Source: Ilyonectria destructans (Eukaryota; Ascomycota; Sordariomycetes; Hypocreales; Nectriaceae). From it: a stretch of DNA of 64,000 bases. The translations under genes were made by a program, and so were the position numbers. The stretch covers positions 1,550,001-1,614,000 of the forward strand of contig JAHEWK010000015.1 of the NCBI GenBank assembly GCA_020740775.1. The letters run 5' to 3'. Below the pieces are notes generated by a model. It was given only the letters and a program-made list of their open reading frames with translations, had not been told where the DNA came from and ran no database searches. The first letter of the stretch is position 1, and every line of letters begins with the position of its first letter. Shown in pieces: positions 1-12,338 of this stretch.

Positions 1-2267
1 AATAAAAAGCTTAAAGTAACTAAAAAAAAGTAAGTTTTTTCTATATATTTCCTAGGGTTTTTAAAATATTATTTAATATTTTAAAAACTATTTTAAAACT
101 TAATATTAATTTTTTTTAAAAAGAGATACTCTATCTATTTCTAATTAAAATTTCTTTACTTCTTATACTGAAAATAGCTCCCTAAGAAGCTAATTTACCT
201 CTTTTATTAAGAAGGGAGCTAATAATAAAATTCTAAATTTTATTATTAAGAATAATCTCTTTTTTTAGATATTTTCTTTATCTTCCTTTTAAAATCTATT
301 AAGTTATTATAATAGATAAATAAAGATATCTTCTTTTTAATCTATATTTATTAATATTTTTCTTTTAGTACTGAATTTATTATTAATAAGAATAAGATTA
401 AGAAAATTCTATTTAATACCTTTAATATAAATCTAATTAATCTGAATTTCTTACTAGCAGCTAATATATTATCTTTTAGGACTTTTTCTTTTATATTTAA
501 TATTTAGACTGCTAGTAATTAAATTGCCTATTTAGAAGTTATTACTATTTTTATAGATAGCAGTTTTAACTTTATTTATAAGCTAATCGGTATATATTTT
601 ATAAACTTTTTTTATCTTTTTATAATTTATAATATTTCCTAATTTTCTTAATATAATATTCTACTCTTTATCTGAGAGTTATATAGATATATATATCTAT
701 AGTAAATTTCTAAAAGCTATTAAAATATATCCTATTATTATTCCTAGGAATATTATAAGATAAGTATTTTTTTATATTTCTATAAAGTAAACTTTTCTCT
801 TTTTCTAAGATTTTTTATACTAATTATTATTTAGTATTACTAAAGATAATATATCTAATAATAATACCTTTATAGAGTCTTTTATAGAGAACTTTAAAAA
901 TTCTTTAAATAGAGACTTTATAGGGGATATTAGGTATATAGTATATATTATTAATTTAGTTATATAAGATATCTTAAAAGCTTATATTTTAATTTCTATA
1001 GAAGAAGAAAGCTTAATTAGATATACTAATAGATTAGCTGCTAAATTAAATAGCTAGAATAAGAAGTTTTTAGATAAGGAATTTTATACCTCTTTTTTTA
1101 CTAGTAAGTTATATATATATACTTTTTATATATTTTTTACTAATTCTTTCTAGACTTTATAAGTTAAGTTTAAAAGTTAGCTATTTTAACTAAATATAAC
1201 TTTAAACCTAAAAAGCTTCTAAATTAAGCTATTAACTAGAGTATTAAAGAAGGGATTTTAAAGTTTAATAAGAGGTAAATTCCCTTAGGTATATTCTATT
1301 TTCTTTTTATTTATTTTTAATTTTCTTCCTACTAATAATTAATTTTTAGATAAATTAATCCGCTGGAATTCCACTTATATTATACTCAGTATATTTTTAG
1401 AACTAAAGAATCCACTTATATATATCTCTAAAAATACTTCTAATTTAAAGTATAAAAAGCTTCTTCTAAATCCTTTAGAATAAGCTGAAATTAAGAAATT
1501 AAAGTGGATTTTTAAGGTTTTCTTTAATCCTACTGTTAAATTATAAGACCAATCTTATATAACTCTTCCCTAAGGGCTTTTATATATATATATTATATAT
1601 AGAAGTCTAGATAAGTTATTATCTAGCTATAATTTATATAGAGGAGAAGTAAGTTATTTTTCCTTTATTTTTTTTCTATTTTTTTCTATTTCTTTCTATT
1701 TTTCTTTTTTTTTTAAAAAAATATAATTTACTTACTAATTATAAAATAGGCTTCTTATTTCTCTACTTTCTATTTAGCTATTTAATCTGAATCTATTAAA
1801 TTAGAGAAATACTTTTCTAAAAAGCTTTTTAAAAGCTTTTTAAAAGATTATAAGCCTTTTCTTATAGGTATTATTTTAAATCTAAAATTTAAAATAGTAC
1901 CTTTTAAAGAAGGAGGGATTTTATATTATTATTCTACTATAGAAAGTAATATTTTATCTCTTTTTAAGGCTGAATTTAGTTAGTAAGTTTTAATTAACTT
2001 TATTTAATATTTATTTACTAATTTATTTAAATAGAGTTAAAGGTAAAAGACTTTAAGCTTTAAATTCTTCTTATATAGAAGAATTTAAAGATATATATAG
2101 CCTTAAGCTATCTATTTCTAATTTTAAAGAGGATTTATATTTAAATTCTTAGGAAAAAAGAGAAGAAAAAATAGATATCTATTTAAGTAAGACTAAATTA
2201 AATAAAAAAATAAGTTTTTTTACTTTTTATCCTTTTTATATTTATTATTACTAATTTTCTTTATAGG

Positions 2268-2480
2268 CTAATATACTTAACTATTATAAGTTAAATTTAA
2301 TAAGATTTCCAATTTTAAATATATTAGCTAGATATTCTTTTAGCTATTCTAGCTACTTCTACAGCTATAGAAAGTCAATTTTCTATTAGTAATAATATAG
2401 GTACTAAGTCTAGAAATAGACTAGCAGGAGAATCAGTAAGAAAAACTCTTTTATTAAAGAGCTAGCTAAAGAAGAATAGA
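2268..2480 (+). pseudogene. hAT-family transposase relic (C-terminal dimerisation domain)
   Basis: Conceptual translation from 2331 gives DILLAILATSTAIESQFS, followed by SRNRLAGESVRKTLLLKS. This is the conserved hATC dimerisation region of hAT transposases (compare the family pattern LAIPATS...E..FS...R..L......LL.L..W). Just upstream, in another frame, the segment ending NLIRFPILNILAR is the usual lead-in, so about 2 nt have been lost near 2330. An in-frame TAG follows the motif. The rest of the element, probably most of 1-2530, is too decayed to delimit and no ends were found. It is a dead, RIP-mutated copy read on the + strand. Confidence 0.8.
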
Positions 2481-3185
2481 AAGAAATTAGAAGATTTTAC
2501 TTTAAAGGATTAATTAGTTATATATTTTTTATTTTTATTTTTTTAATATATATATAGAATTAAGTTTCCTTTTTCTATACTGTAAGTTTTATTAAACTCT
2601 CTATATAGCTATTATTAAAGATTTATTTAGTATTTCTTTAAAGGATTTTTTATAAAGTCCTTAAATATATATTTAAATATTAAAATTATAGAAAAGATAT
2701 ATATAGCTATAGTAACTTATAAGTATACTATATATATTTTATCTATATTTTTAATATTTTAATTCAGCTTAATCTATTAATATATATATATATATATTAA
2801 GTTAAATATATTTAAGAAATTCAAACTCTTTATTAATTATATACTATATAATATATTTATATTTAAAATATAAGATAAATCTTATATTATATATTCTTCT
2901 TGCCTCTATTTTCTAATATTAAATAAATATCTTAAAGTATAGATTTTAATTAATAGAAGATTATATTCTTTTGATTTTATAGTAAACTATTTTAAATTAA
3001 AGTGTATAAGTTAATTAATTAATAGATAAGTGCGGATAAGATATACTAACTGAAATAGGAAAGTTATTTAAATAATCTTTTAAGAAATCCTATTAAATTA
3101 TAATATAATATATAAGATAATATTTTTTATCCAGAATTTCTATTCTTTTCTCCTCTTTATAAAATATATTTCCTATAAATATTAT

Positions 3186-3540
3186 AATTTTAACTAATTA
3201 GTTAAAAATTAACTACTAGTTACTAATTAGTTATTAATTAACTACTAGTTACTAATTAGTTACTAATTAACTACTAGTTAATTTTAACTAATTAGTTAAT
3301 TAACTACTAGTTAATTAACTATTAGTTTTTTTAACTACTAGTTAAAACTTTTAACTAATTAACTAACTACTAAATTTTAACTAATTAACTAACTAAAACT
3401 AAACTAGTAGTAAATCTTTTTTAATTAACTAAAATTAGACTAGTTAAATTTTTTTCTAACTAACTACTAGTCTAGTTAAAAATTTTCCTAACTAATAACT
3501 AGAAAACTACTAGTTTTTAACTACTAGTTAAAATACTAGT
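3186..3540. repeat. Short-period ACTAGTTA/TAACTAGT repeat tract
   Basis: About 350 bp consist of irregular repetitions of the self-complementary words ACTAGT, TAACTAGTTA and CTAATTAG. Much of the tract is therefore palindromic at the 8-10 bp scale. It sits exactly between the AT-rich block and the start of the ankyrin coding sequence. Confidence 0.8.
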
Positions 3541-3642
3541 AGTTTTTTTCGCTACCCTATTTGGTTTGCCAAGATCTCGGAAAAAGGCAGCAATTTGGAG
3601 AAGGCGAAAGAAGGCTTGAAAGATTTCAAAGAAACCTGGAAG

Positions 3643-6600
3643 ATGGTGAAGGAAGCCTACCTGAGAAGGGATGACCAGAAAAAAGGTGATCCAACAGCAG
3701 GAAACTGCACAATGGAGACTGGTACTTCGGATCCGAGGAATCTCACGCCCGGAACGAGTGGTTCTAGCCAGCTTAGGAATACTGGTGAACACGAAGAAAG
3801 CCAGACAAAGTTGCAACAGTCTACGTGGGCTATCCAACCCGGCATCGATGGGAGTCTGAAAGTTCTCAATCAACAGACTACAAATGACAGAGAACGAAGT
3901 CAATCTAATCAGAAATGTCGAGAAGTTTCTGATCTGTCGAAAGCCCAGAGCATTCTTGATCTGCGACGCCACCTAGGCGAGCTGGGGAAGTGGCAAGGCC
4001 CAGCCCTAGAACAAGCTTTCGCTCTTGCAAGAGCCATCGAAAAAACAATGGCCTTTTTTATGTCTCACTCCGGAAAGACATTTAACAACGGTGAGTGTTT
4101 AACCTGGACGCTGGGAGTAAAGAATGCATGGAGACATGTATACGGCAGCGAAAATGGCAACAACGATGTCAACAACGGTGTTATCGAGGACATCGTGGTG
4201 ACTCTTCGGTACTCTTTAAAGGAGGGTTGGACAGCGCCTGTCGATGAGCTAGATGCTGCACTATCGCTATGGCTGTACTCGGTCAAGGACGACCACCTTG
4301 AGAAAGACCAGGATGCTTCATTTCCTTCCGGCAAGGACCACTGGATAAGAGGTGTACAAATTCCACAACAAAAATGTCTACATATCCTTGGACCATCAAC
4401 AGACCTCCTACTTCGAGATCTTCAATGGTGGATGCCTAACGGCCTCGATGGAGTGTTGGTAGCTGAGTTGCAACCAACGCTAGGTCCAACGCAGGAAAGT
4501 GGACAAAACGCGGGCTCTCTAAAGCAGGTCCGAGTTGAGCGGATTGGCCGTAGCGGTGAAAGATGGCCGATGTCCAGCACAAGGCAGACAACGTCGACCA
4601 CCAATGCAGGAGACACCTTGAGTAAAGAAGGTCAAAGTGGCTGGAATCAATTGCCAAGTTGCGAATCCGGTTGTCTGACATCCTGGATATGTCGCGCGGC
4701 TGCAGATGTTCGCATTGAGAATGGCAAACGTCGACAGGAGCAAGAGTCGTCAGAAAAGGAGTCGTCAGAAAAGGAGTCGTCAGAAAAGAAGTCGCCGGAA
4801 AAGGAGTCGCCGGAAAGTTACTACCATTTAGCTGTGGAATCCCAAGAGTCTCTAGAAAGGTTATACGTGAAGGACTTGTTCTCGACTTTTGTCTGGTCAC
4901 TAATGGGTTACCTCGGTCAATCCATCATCGGCGAGAAGCTGAAGGCAAACGTTCAGCCCAGCGTTGCTACAGGCCCCGAGGCTTGGAAGGACTTCTCCCT
5001 CGGAAGCCAGGACCTGTCTCGCCTCGTCCAGAATCTGGCCGAGCTAGGCCTATGGACCGAAAGGGAAGCATGGCTGAGTCTCATCCCCCCTCTCAGTGCT
5101 ACAGACGATCTCCCCGGGCTGGAGGCGGTCATTGAGCTAGCGCAAAAGAATGCCGCCGTTGCGGAGAGAGCGCTGGCCTGGACACAAGCTGGAGAAACAT
5201 ACCGATGGCTCTTCGACGAAGCCGCAGCATCCTCCCCAACAGCCCACATTTACGTGAAGTCTACCGCTATTCTGATGAGATTTCAAACCAGAATGAAAGC
5301 GTCTCCACCAAAGAAATTTGGTACCTTCCGCGACCTCACATACAATTACAGGGGGTCTGGCTTGAAGGAGGAAATGGCCAAAACGGAGGAAAAATTGAAT
5401 ACGCAAAAGTCCCAAAATGATTCCATTCAGCTCAACTTGAACGAATTCTTCGATTTTCACCAACGACTGGATAAAAACAAAGTCTCTTCCGTTCGGAACC
5501 TCGAATTTATCACGTTTGGGGATTCTACTTGGCGTACCGAACAGGTTCCCTATGGAACTCTTCAAAGTGTAGGAGACATATTTGATCGCACAGAACTTCA
5601 CCATACGATGCAGAGCAACGTCAGAGACTGGCAGACAAAATTTAGTAGACTGGGGACCTCGGAATTTTCCGACCTGTTAAAGCACGGTAGCATGCTTCAC
5701 GGAGGTCGTCTTTATCAAACGCGCGCTGTTCATGATCGCTCGGTTCTTGATGAGCTGCAAAAGTACATCAGCGAGCACGAGACGTTCTTTAAAAATATCT
5801 CCAACACCAAACAGAACCGAATGCGCTGGTCGCCGAATCTCTCTTTGGCGGTTCTTTCTCCCTCCAAAACCTGTCGATCTCTTTTGGGGAGTGGGGCAGA
5901 TCCGAATGCCAGAGACCTAGACCACTGGACTCCTCTACGCCTGCCGTGTCATCATGCCAGAGGATACACTCTACACAAACGAAGAAAGTGATGAATATGC
6001 CAGGCGCCCCCTTGGACGAAGAGCTAAAATGGAAGCTGAAATGGAAGCTAAAGAAAGAGTCGAAACCCTAATTCGGCATAAGGCAGATGTAAATGCTCAA
6101 GGCCTTGACGGTTCCACGCCTTTGCATTGCGCCGCAATGAGCGGCAGTCTGAAAATTGCCAGACTGCTGGTTGACAAAGGAGCTAACGTGGCTGTGGCCG
6201 ACTTTGAAGGACGTACACCACTTCACTTAACTGCAATGAACAAGACGACTTGCCTGAGTTGTGCACAAGGACTACAGCGTGGAATGAGCACGCCACTCAT
6301 GACTTATTTACTCGACTCCGGTTCGGATATTGACGCTCTGGACGAAATTGGGTGGACGCCACTCCACTTCGCCGCCCTTTCGGGTGACACGAAGTCCATC
6401 GAAGAATTGATGGGACGGGGAGCAAATCCAAATGCCGAAGACAGGAACGGTTCAACGCCAATTTATCTGGCCGCCTCCTGCAAGTTTGGTACCGCACTCG
6501 ATACTATTCTTGATCAATGTACAGTTGAAGGCTCCCCTTACAAGCCTGACTGGTACCTCGCGACTGAAAAAGCCATCACGTGCGATGAGGTGGAAACTGT

Positions 6601-7147
6601 CAGACTTCTCATGAGCAAGATGGAGAAAAAGTCCTGGCCTCCGACTAAACACTGGAAGACACCCTTCCATGTTGCAGCCACATGTAAGAACTCAGAAATT
6701 TTCATCGAGATGATTAAGAAAGCGAAGGAGCGCGAATTCGCACCTGAGGGGATTTTAAACCAAACAGCCTCAGGCGATACCGCCTTTCATGCAGCTATGG
6801 TTGCCAGGAACGTCGAATTTATGCAGAAGGTCATCGCGGGGGTTGCAAATCCTCCTGCCTCTATCACGAACCACGAGCGGGAGCTTTTGGAGCAATTGTT
6901 GAAAATGACGGACATCCACGGCAAAAACGTGCTGCACTGGTCGGCGGGGAGGTGGTTCTCAGACTCAGAGATGACAAGAGTTATTATCGAGGCGATGAAG
7001 GCTGCGGGCCTGGATAAGACTCTCAAGTCAATGCTCGAACAAAGGGATAGAGATGGAAAGACGCCTAGCGAAAGCGTAGCGGAGTGGCTGCAAGGAGAGA
7101 GTGGACTGTTGGACCAGGAGCTCGACCGACTTAAAGAGGAAGAGTAA
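3643..7147 (+). CDS. Large ankyrin-repeat protein, 5' end possibly truncated
   Basis: Two overlapping frames (one open from about 3547 to 5991, the next to 7147) join if a 58-nt intron at 5946-6003 (GT...CAG) is removed. The join keeps phase and gives about 1148 residues from the first in-frame ATG at 3643. The donor GTGTCA is weak, so a frameshift is an alternative. The N-terminal two thirds is a region I do not recognise, with an ESSEK/ESPEK repeat near 4743-4815 and a helical stretch with LERLYVKDLFS. The C-terminal part has ankyrin repeats (GADPNARD..WTPL, ADVNAQGLDGSTPLHCAA, GANPNAEDRNGSTPIYLAA). Fungal proteins of this layout are often accessory, NLR-associated or heterokaryon-incompatibility-like, but no NACHT or effector domain is visible here. 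The frame stays open upstream of the ATG up to the AT-rich junction. Confidence 0.7.
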
Positions 7148-8428
7148 AGGCTGCGAAAGTCCCCAATTGCTCTTCTAGGCCACAGGGCGGACAGGACCAG
7201 AGATTGAACTTGGGCCGCCGAATGGCGAAGACCGCTTGATGAGGATTTGCTGCATAATTTGTCAACTATCCCTAATTTCAAACTCATTTCATCTCAAAAT
7301 GACCATCTTAAGAAGATTCAAAGACTCTGTGTGATGACGATCAAAGAATACATGGCAAGATACAGCGCTATAATTAAGAACCTTACTGTCCAACGGTACC
7401 TAGGATTGCCCAACAAGGGCATTGTCGCCCTTTGGTTCTCTCTGACTTTGTCTGAGTTTGGGCTGCAAGCCAAGGGCCCTCCTGTTCCCGTGGACAAAGC
7501 CGGCTGTCATGGACCCTACAGCGCCATAGCAGCTGGTGCGCGCGAGGAGCGACAGAAGCGCAAAGGTCGGCGGCAATGGATGCATAACAGTGGCGACGAC
7601 AAGGCAAAGTCTAGACTGTACCAAGAGGTTAGGGGGCCCTAGTACACACATACATCAACAATACAGACCATATACCGAGTCCATTTAAAGGTCAACAGTT
7701 ACTCAAACAGACTAAGGTTTCTAGTCCAACTGATTACCTTTCCTAATACCTCAATAGACTGCAGGAACAGCTGCATCTTGAAAAAGCTAGATCTTGGAAA
7801 AGGCAAAATCATGATGGATATAAAAGCTCTGCAAGCCCTGCTTTCAACCAGTATAAAAGCCAGAAACCACTCAGCAAACTTTAAATAGATTGTGTATTGA
7901 GGGGTCAGTATTTACGGGCAAGAATGACCAAAAGTATGCGGCGATCGCTAAACATCCTTTGTTAGACATAGCCCGATAGGCTACGGATAATAGCCATGTG
8001 ATTAACCTTTAGGTATCATTGGGGCACTGTGAGAGTGACAGGTGAAATTGGGCTACGGGGTAAATTTCCGTCCAGTCGGGATATAATTCAAGGCGATGAC
8101 CTTTAAGAGGTTTCTTCACAAGTTACTAAGGAAGAATAAATAAACAAGTACCATATTCTTTAGACTAGACAAATATTATCTTGAAAAGCTTTTTAGTTTA
8201 TAGCACTCTCCTTCTAAAGCAACAATTACTAGAGAACAAAAACCAAGTGTTCAACTCGCACTAATTCACAAGCTCATTCTATATAACATACATGTCAATG
8301 ACACCCCAACTACCCCCAGATCCCAGTATAGCTATCATTCTAACCTCAGTTCCACATGTTAAGTTCCTCTTCATCCTGTTTGGCTTCCTCCATTCCCCTT
8401 GTGTTGGTGCTATGCCTTAAGCATGTGG
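7148..8428. other. Intergenic, with one dispersed-repeat fragment
   Basis: I see no convincing gene. The only recognisable item is a repeat copy at about 7622-7773, annotated separately. The open frames here (for example 7247-7642) have no family resemblance. Confidence 0.6.
7622..7773. repeat. Dispersed repeat copy 1 (shortened)
   Basis: The segment from CAAGAGGTTAGGG to CTGCAGGAACAG is nearly identical to 26711-26907. The two share the run that starts TCCATTTAAAGGTCAACAG and continues through CTAGTCCAACTG. This copy lacks about 55 bp present near 26740-26800 in the other one. Confidence 0.85.
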
Positions 8429-9430
8429 TTAACGTCGCCCGGCGGTGGTTTGCCCACCCATAGCATAGGACTCAAACTGGTTCTCTGAGTCCGAGCTTCC
8501 GATGGGTCGTCCCTTTTCGCTTTTGATGATACGAGAAGGATGAAAAATATTGAAAGCGACGGAAACAATGAGCATCAAACTCGCATCGAACAAGTAGATA
8601 AAGGCTTCCTTGGACATGAGCACTCCGTCCTCACCCATGATGTACTCGACGACTCGGAAGAGTGACCGGATCATGATCAGTCCACTTGTCCCATATAGCA
8701 CCACAAGAAGCTTATCCCATGGAGACACCATCGCGAGGCTTGCGTTTGTGGGCTTGCGGGTGATGCGACGGTGGAAGATAATAGTGGCTACCATAAAGAG
8801 CCCAAAGAAGAGAATTTGAATCACGAGACCGATAATAATAATCATCTGCCCCTTGTCTCGGGATGATTTGCTGTCGGCGCTTGCGAGCATACCACCACCT
8901 TAAAACAAGTTAGCCCTCCGCTCGATTAATTGATATTTTCACTTACCCATTCCCTGGCCAGCGATGGAAGCGATATCGCCAAGTAAGAAGAATTTTGTCA
9001 ACCACTTTGGCCTAATAATGGAATACTTTTCCGCGCCCAAGAGTCTCATGAGCCGTCCAAGAACCATGTAAATCGATGCAGCGTAGAAGGGAGGTCCGAG
9101 AAGCAGCAGGAGAGCCTGGATGATATACGGGCCCTGTGTCCATTCCCCAGAGGGTTCAGTTGCGTTGACTGCTCTCGCGCCATATCCAATTACTTCAACT
9201 GTATGCCAAATTCTGTTAGTTGCATGCTCGTAACCGTGGTTTTAAATGGGATTGGCGATGGACGATGGCTTACCAAGGCAACCGATGAAGAATGGAATGA
9301 AGTAGTATGACTTCAACTTGATGATTTGAAAGGCATGGTATAATCCCGAGATCGCGAAGCATACGACGAAAATAACCGCAGCTGCGATCGATGGGTCGTA
9401 CTTGTAGTGGTCGTTCTGTTCTTTGGCCAT
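8429..9430 (-). CDS. RTA1-like membrane protein (lipid-translocating exporter family)
   Basis: Three exons: 9430-9274, 9198-8947 and 8898-8429. The introns are 75 nt (GTAAGC...CAG) and 48 nt (GTAAGT...AAG), both phase 1, giving 292 residues. The protein starts MAKEQNDHYKYDPS and carries the family landmarks: YYFIPFFIGCLVEVIGYGAR, the GPYI segment followed by a leucine-rich helix, an AEKYS-type loop, SIAGQGMGGGM, RSLFRVVEY and FDASLML. It has about seven predicted transmembrane helices and a polar cytosolic tail. RTA1/RSB1-family proteins are associated with lipid asymmetry or with resistance to aminocholesterol-type compounds. The substrate here is unknown. The gene appears intact. Confidence 0.93.
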
Positions 9431-11381
9431 TTTCGTAGGTGCTCGGTGTATTCCACGAAGATTGGATCGGCTTGGATTGAAAGAATAAGTTGATCAATGG
9501 AGGTATGAAGTTGTCCAGTTTGGTTCTTCCGTTGATCGAGAGCGGGAATGGTGAAGATTTAATAGTTATCTGTTGGGTCTTAGGTAGCTACGCAGTTGGT
9601 CAAAGTGAAAACGAAAACGAGCATCGCAAGTCTAAGCCCCCTGAAGGGCAGTGCTTGGGGCAAGGCACTAGCTAATTTACTGAACCTCTGGGGACCAGTT
9701 AGATGGTGCCCCTTACCCGGTGATTAAGCTTATATGCTTATGCGTACTGCCGTCACAAATTGCACCCGTGTCTACCAGTGTTAGTCTGGGTCATCGTATC
9801 CTTCGCCTTATGATTGGCTGAATGAGATGTTGATACGCCGTTCATCTGCTCCACCTTTAAGGATTGACCCATGCAATGTTGATGAGGCTCAGACAATGGA
9901 CACCGTGTCGCGCTAAGTTCATGAGGCGAAGGGGGTTTTATTGGATTGTGGAGTATGAGAGACGTTGCATTTTGTGTCTCATTTGTCTCTATTTTCGTCA
10001 TCAACTTCAGTGCTGAGGGAGCGGGTAGTGGGTGGTGTCCAGGGTAGCCTTGTTTTACTCGTGTTTTATTTTCTCTTACTTGCCAAAGGCCATCGGCCAA
10101 ATGGTCATGGAGGCATGACGAATGAATTTCCTCAAGGAGCACGGAGTACTTAGAATCAGACATCCTTCTATCCCAAAGTAACTCGCTCCAGGACTTTCTG
10201 ATGATACTCATACCAAAATATTTGAAATCTTCGCGAATTTGTGCAGTAGAATGCACACTCGAACCAAAGGGGACATGAAAAATCGACCCTACTGATTTAA
10301 GTTTTGACAAATTGACTGCGCTTCGATCGCGTCATGGCAGTGACATGCAACAGGTGATATCCGAGATAAGGGCATTCTGTTCAATTAACCGCTGGACCAA
10401 AAGTATAATGTACACCACGTATTACTATAGCCAGGGTCAATTGGGTACATAATCCAACACATTCCGCCAAGACAATGTCGCCTTGTCGGAGAGGCTGTGC
10501 GAGCGGCTAGCAGATCCTTTGTACGAATTATGGGGTACTTCGTAAAGTTAATTACAAGCTCGTTCTCGCATCGATGCATGATTGGCTAGCTTATGAAGCA
10601 ACGCTGGACGCTTGGCCCACGGTCCGGTCAGATCAAACTTGACAGAGCCAATTCCATCCAAAACGCCTTGCCCTCGACGCGCTGCATCCATGCCTGACCG
10701 CGTCATGGTTTATGGCTTGTCGTTGCGCACCAGAAGCCATCCTCGGGTCATGAGTGATGCTCCGCCTCCATGCGATTCGAGAAGCTCCTCGTCAAGACGT
10801 ATAAACGAAGGACGGCAGTTTGAAGTACCGGAGCTACGAATCCTCTCGTTTTCTCCTTGTTCGAACACGTCACATAGCACTCGTCATACTCACGACGACC
10901 CGAGATGAAGCGCCTCGGGTACACCAAGTCACGCAACGGCTGTTCGCGATGCAAGCAGAGACGGGTAAAAGTAAAGCCATGCCCCCCGCCCGCCACTACC
11001 CCCATTCCCTAAGCAACTCGTCGCTGACGCTCAGCTGCTGGTACAGTGCGATGAACACGCCCCATGCCAGGCATGTTTAAGACATGGCGTGCGGTGTAGT
11101 CTTCAGTCAACCGGCTCGAAGCCCCGCCTGGATCCAACATTCTCACGATTGGCTGAGAAAGCAAGAAAGCCACTTGTTAGAAGAGCAAAGGTGAGTAATC
11201 TTGCTCAAGGCCAGTTCTGCCTTGTACTAATTGCTTCTCGCCTCAGCGGCAGACAGCGTCACGCCCTGTACCCTCTCTTATTTCCACCCATGCCGAATCG
11301 TTTCTTGAGCAGAGTCTGAGACAACGATCCGCAGCGTCAGCGCCGGCCCCGTTTACTTACTTCTCAAAGTTTTTATGTGAG
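9431..11381. other. Intergenic, nothing recognised
   Basis: The short open frames on both strands here have no recognisable domains and no consistent splice structure. There is no zinc-cluster exon upstream of the transcription-factor frame that starts at 11382. Confidence 0.55.
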
Positions 11382-12338
11382 ATGAACTCGGGTGCCCGGA
11401 CTGGCTGGATCTTAGACCTCGAGCTTATGCATCACTACACTGGTGTCGCACATTGCACAATCTACTCGTCTTGCCCCCACGTGTACCAAGTGCTTCAGCA
11501 AGATGTCATAAAAGAGGCTTTCTCCTTCCCATTTCTTCTTCAACAATTGCTCGCATTCTCGGGCTTTCACCTGGCATTCCTGCACCCGGATCGCCGCCAT
11601 CACTATCTACTTCAGGCTTCACAGCACCAGAGTCTGGCAATCGCTGGCATGAGTTCCATCCTCACGGCAGAATTGATGCCAAGCAACTGTCATGCTCTGT
11701 ATGCAAGCTCGGTGTTTGTCATCATCGGCGCTTTCGGCGCGTACCCAAGCTGCGACAAATATAACAGCTCCTTTCAGCCAATCGATAGTTTAGTCGATAT
11801 TTTCATCCTAATCCGAGGTATGAGTATGATTCTCGATTCTTCGGGTCCCGACCTTAGGAACGGGCCTTTGAAGGGGTTTTTTGGTTCGTGCTTGAGTCCC
11901 CGGGTGGACTTGATGAAACACCTTCAACCAATAGCCGACCAACTGCATCAAGTCAGGTTACACCTAACAGAGCAAAACTCCAGTCTGGATGACAATGAAA
12001 GAGACGCCTTGCTAGACGCGGTCACTTCATTCACTAGTCTTATCACTGAGGTTACCAGTAGCCATAAGATGGCCGCAACGCCTGAGTTGAGGGCCGTTTT
12101 TGCTTGGCCCATGAGAATCTCAACTACCTACCTCGACTTAATGCGGCGTCGGCATCCCTTAGCACTTGTGGTTCTTTCATATTACTGTGGTCTATTGCAC
12201 TCAAGGGAAGCCAACTATTGGTTCTTCAAAGGATGGGCTAATGCATTAATTAATCTTATTAAGAAGCAACTTGTCGATTCACCCTGGGCGGAATGGATTC
12301 AATGGGCAGTTGAAAATATTCAAAAGCCAGAGGCTTAG
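11382..12338 (+). CDS. Fungal-specific transcription factor, regulatory domain only
   Basis: A single uninterrupted 318-residue frame. It begins with the characteristic opening of the fungal transcription-factor regulatory domain (LDLELMHHYTGVAHCTIYSS). It continues with LLQQLLAFSGFHLAFLHPD and the HQSLAIAGM helix, and ends with a typical tail (WAEWIQWAVENIQ). This resembles the C-terminal part of Upc2/sterol-uptake-control-like Zn2Cys6 proteins. The N-terminal Cys6 DNA-binding cluster is absent, and I find no CX2CX6C exon within about 1 kb upstream. The gene is therefore either 5'-truncated or encodes a regulator without a DNA-binding domain. Its last codons and 3' flank occur again at 26.4 kb, showing local duplication. 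Confidence 0.75.
   Translation: MNSGARTGWILDLELMHHYTGVAHCTIYSSCPHVYQVLQQDVIKEAFSFPFLLQQLLAFSGFHLAFLHPDRRHHYLLQASQHQSLAIAGMSSILTAELMPSNCHALYASSVFVIIGAFGAYPSCDKYNSSFQPIDSLVDIFILIRGMSMILDSSGPDLRNGPLKGFFGSCLSPRVDLMKHLQPIADQLHQVRLHLTEQNSSLDDNERDALLDAVTSFTSLITEVTSSHKMAATPELRAVFAWPMRISTTYLDLMRRRHPLALVVLSYYCGLLHSREANYWFFKGWANALINLIKKQLVDSPWAEWIQWAVENIQKPEA

Larger units (their letters stand above)
1..3540. repeat. AT-rich, RIP-like transposon graveyard (left edge)
   Basis: The block is almost entirely A/T, full of TAA, TAG and TATA, with no long open frame on either strand. This is the pattern left by repeat-induced point mutation in ascomycetes. It extends beyond the left edge of the window, so the outer boundary is unseen. 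Inside it a hAT transposase C-terminus is recognisable around 2270-2480. The base composition changes abruptly at about 3545, where GC-balanced coding DNA begins. Confidence 0.85.

Noticed and set aside
7247..7642. 131-codon open frame after the ankyrin gene
   Set aside because: It runs into the dispersed repeat at 7622 and has no family resemblance.
9753..10310. 185-codon minus-strand open frame
   Set aside because: Composition is non-coding-like, with no domain, no splice context and no support from neighbours.
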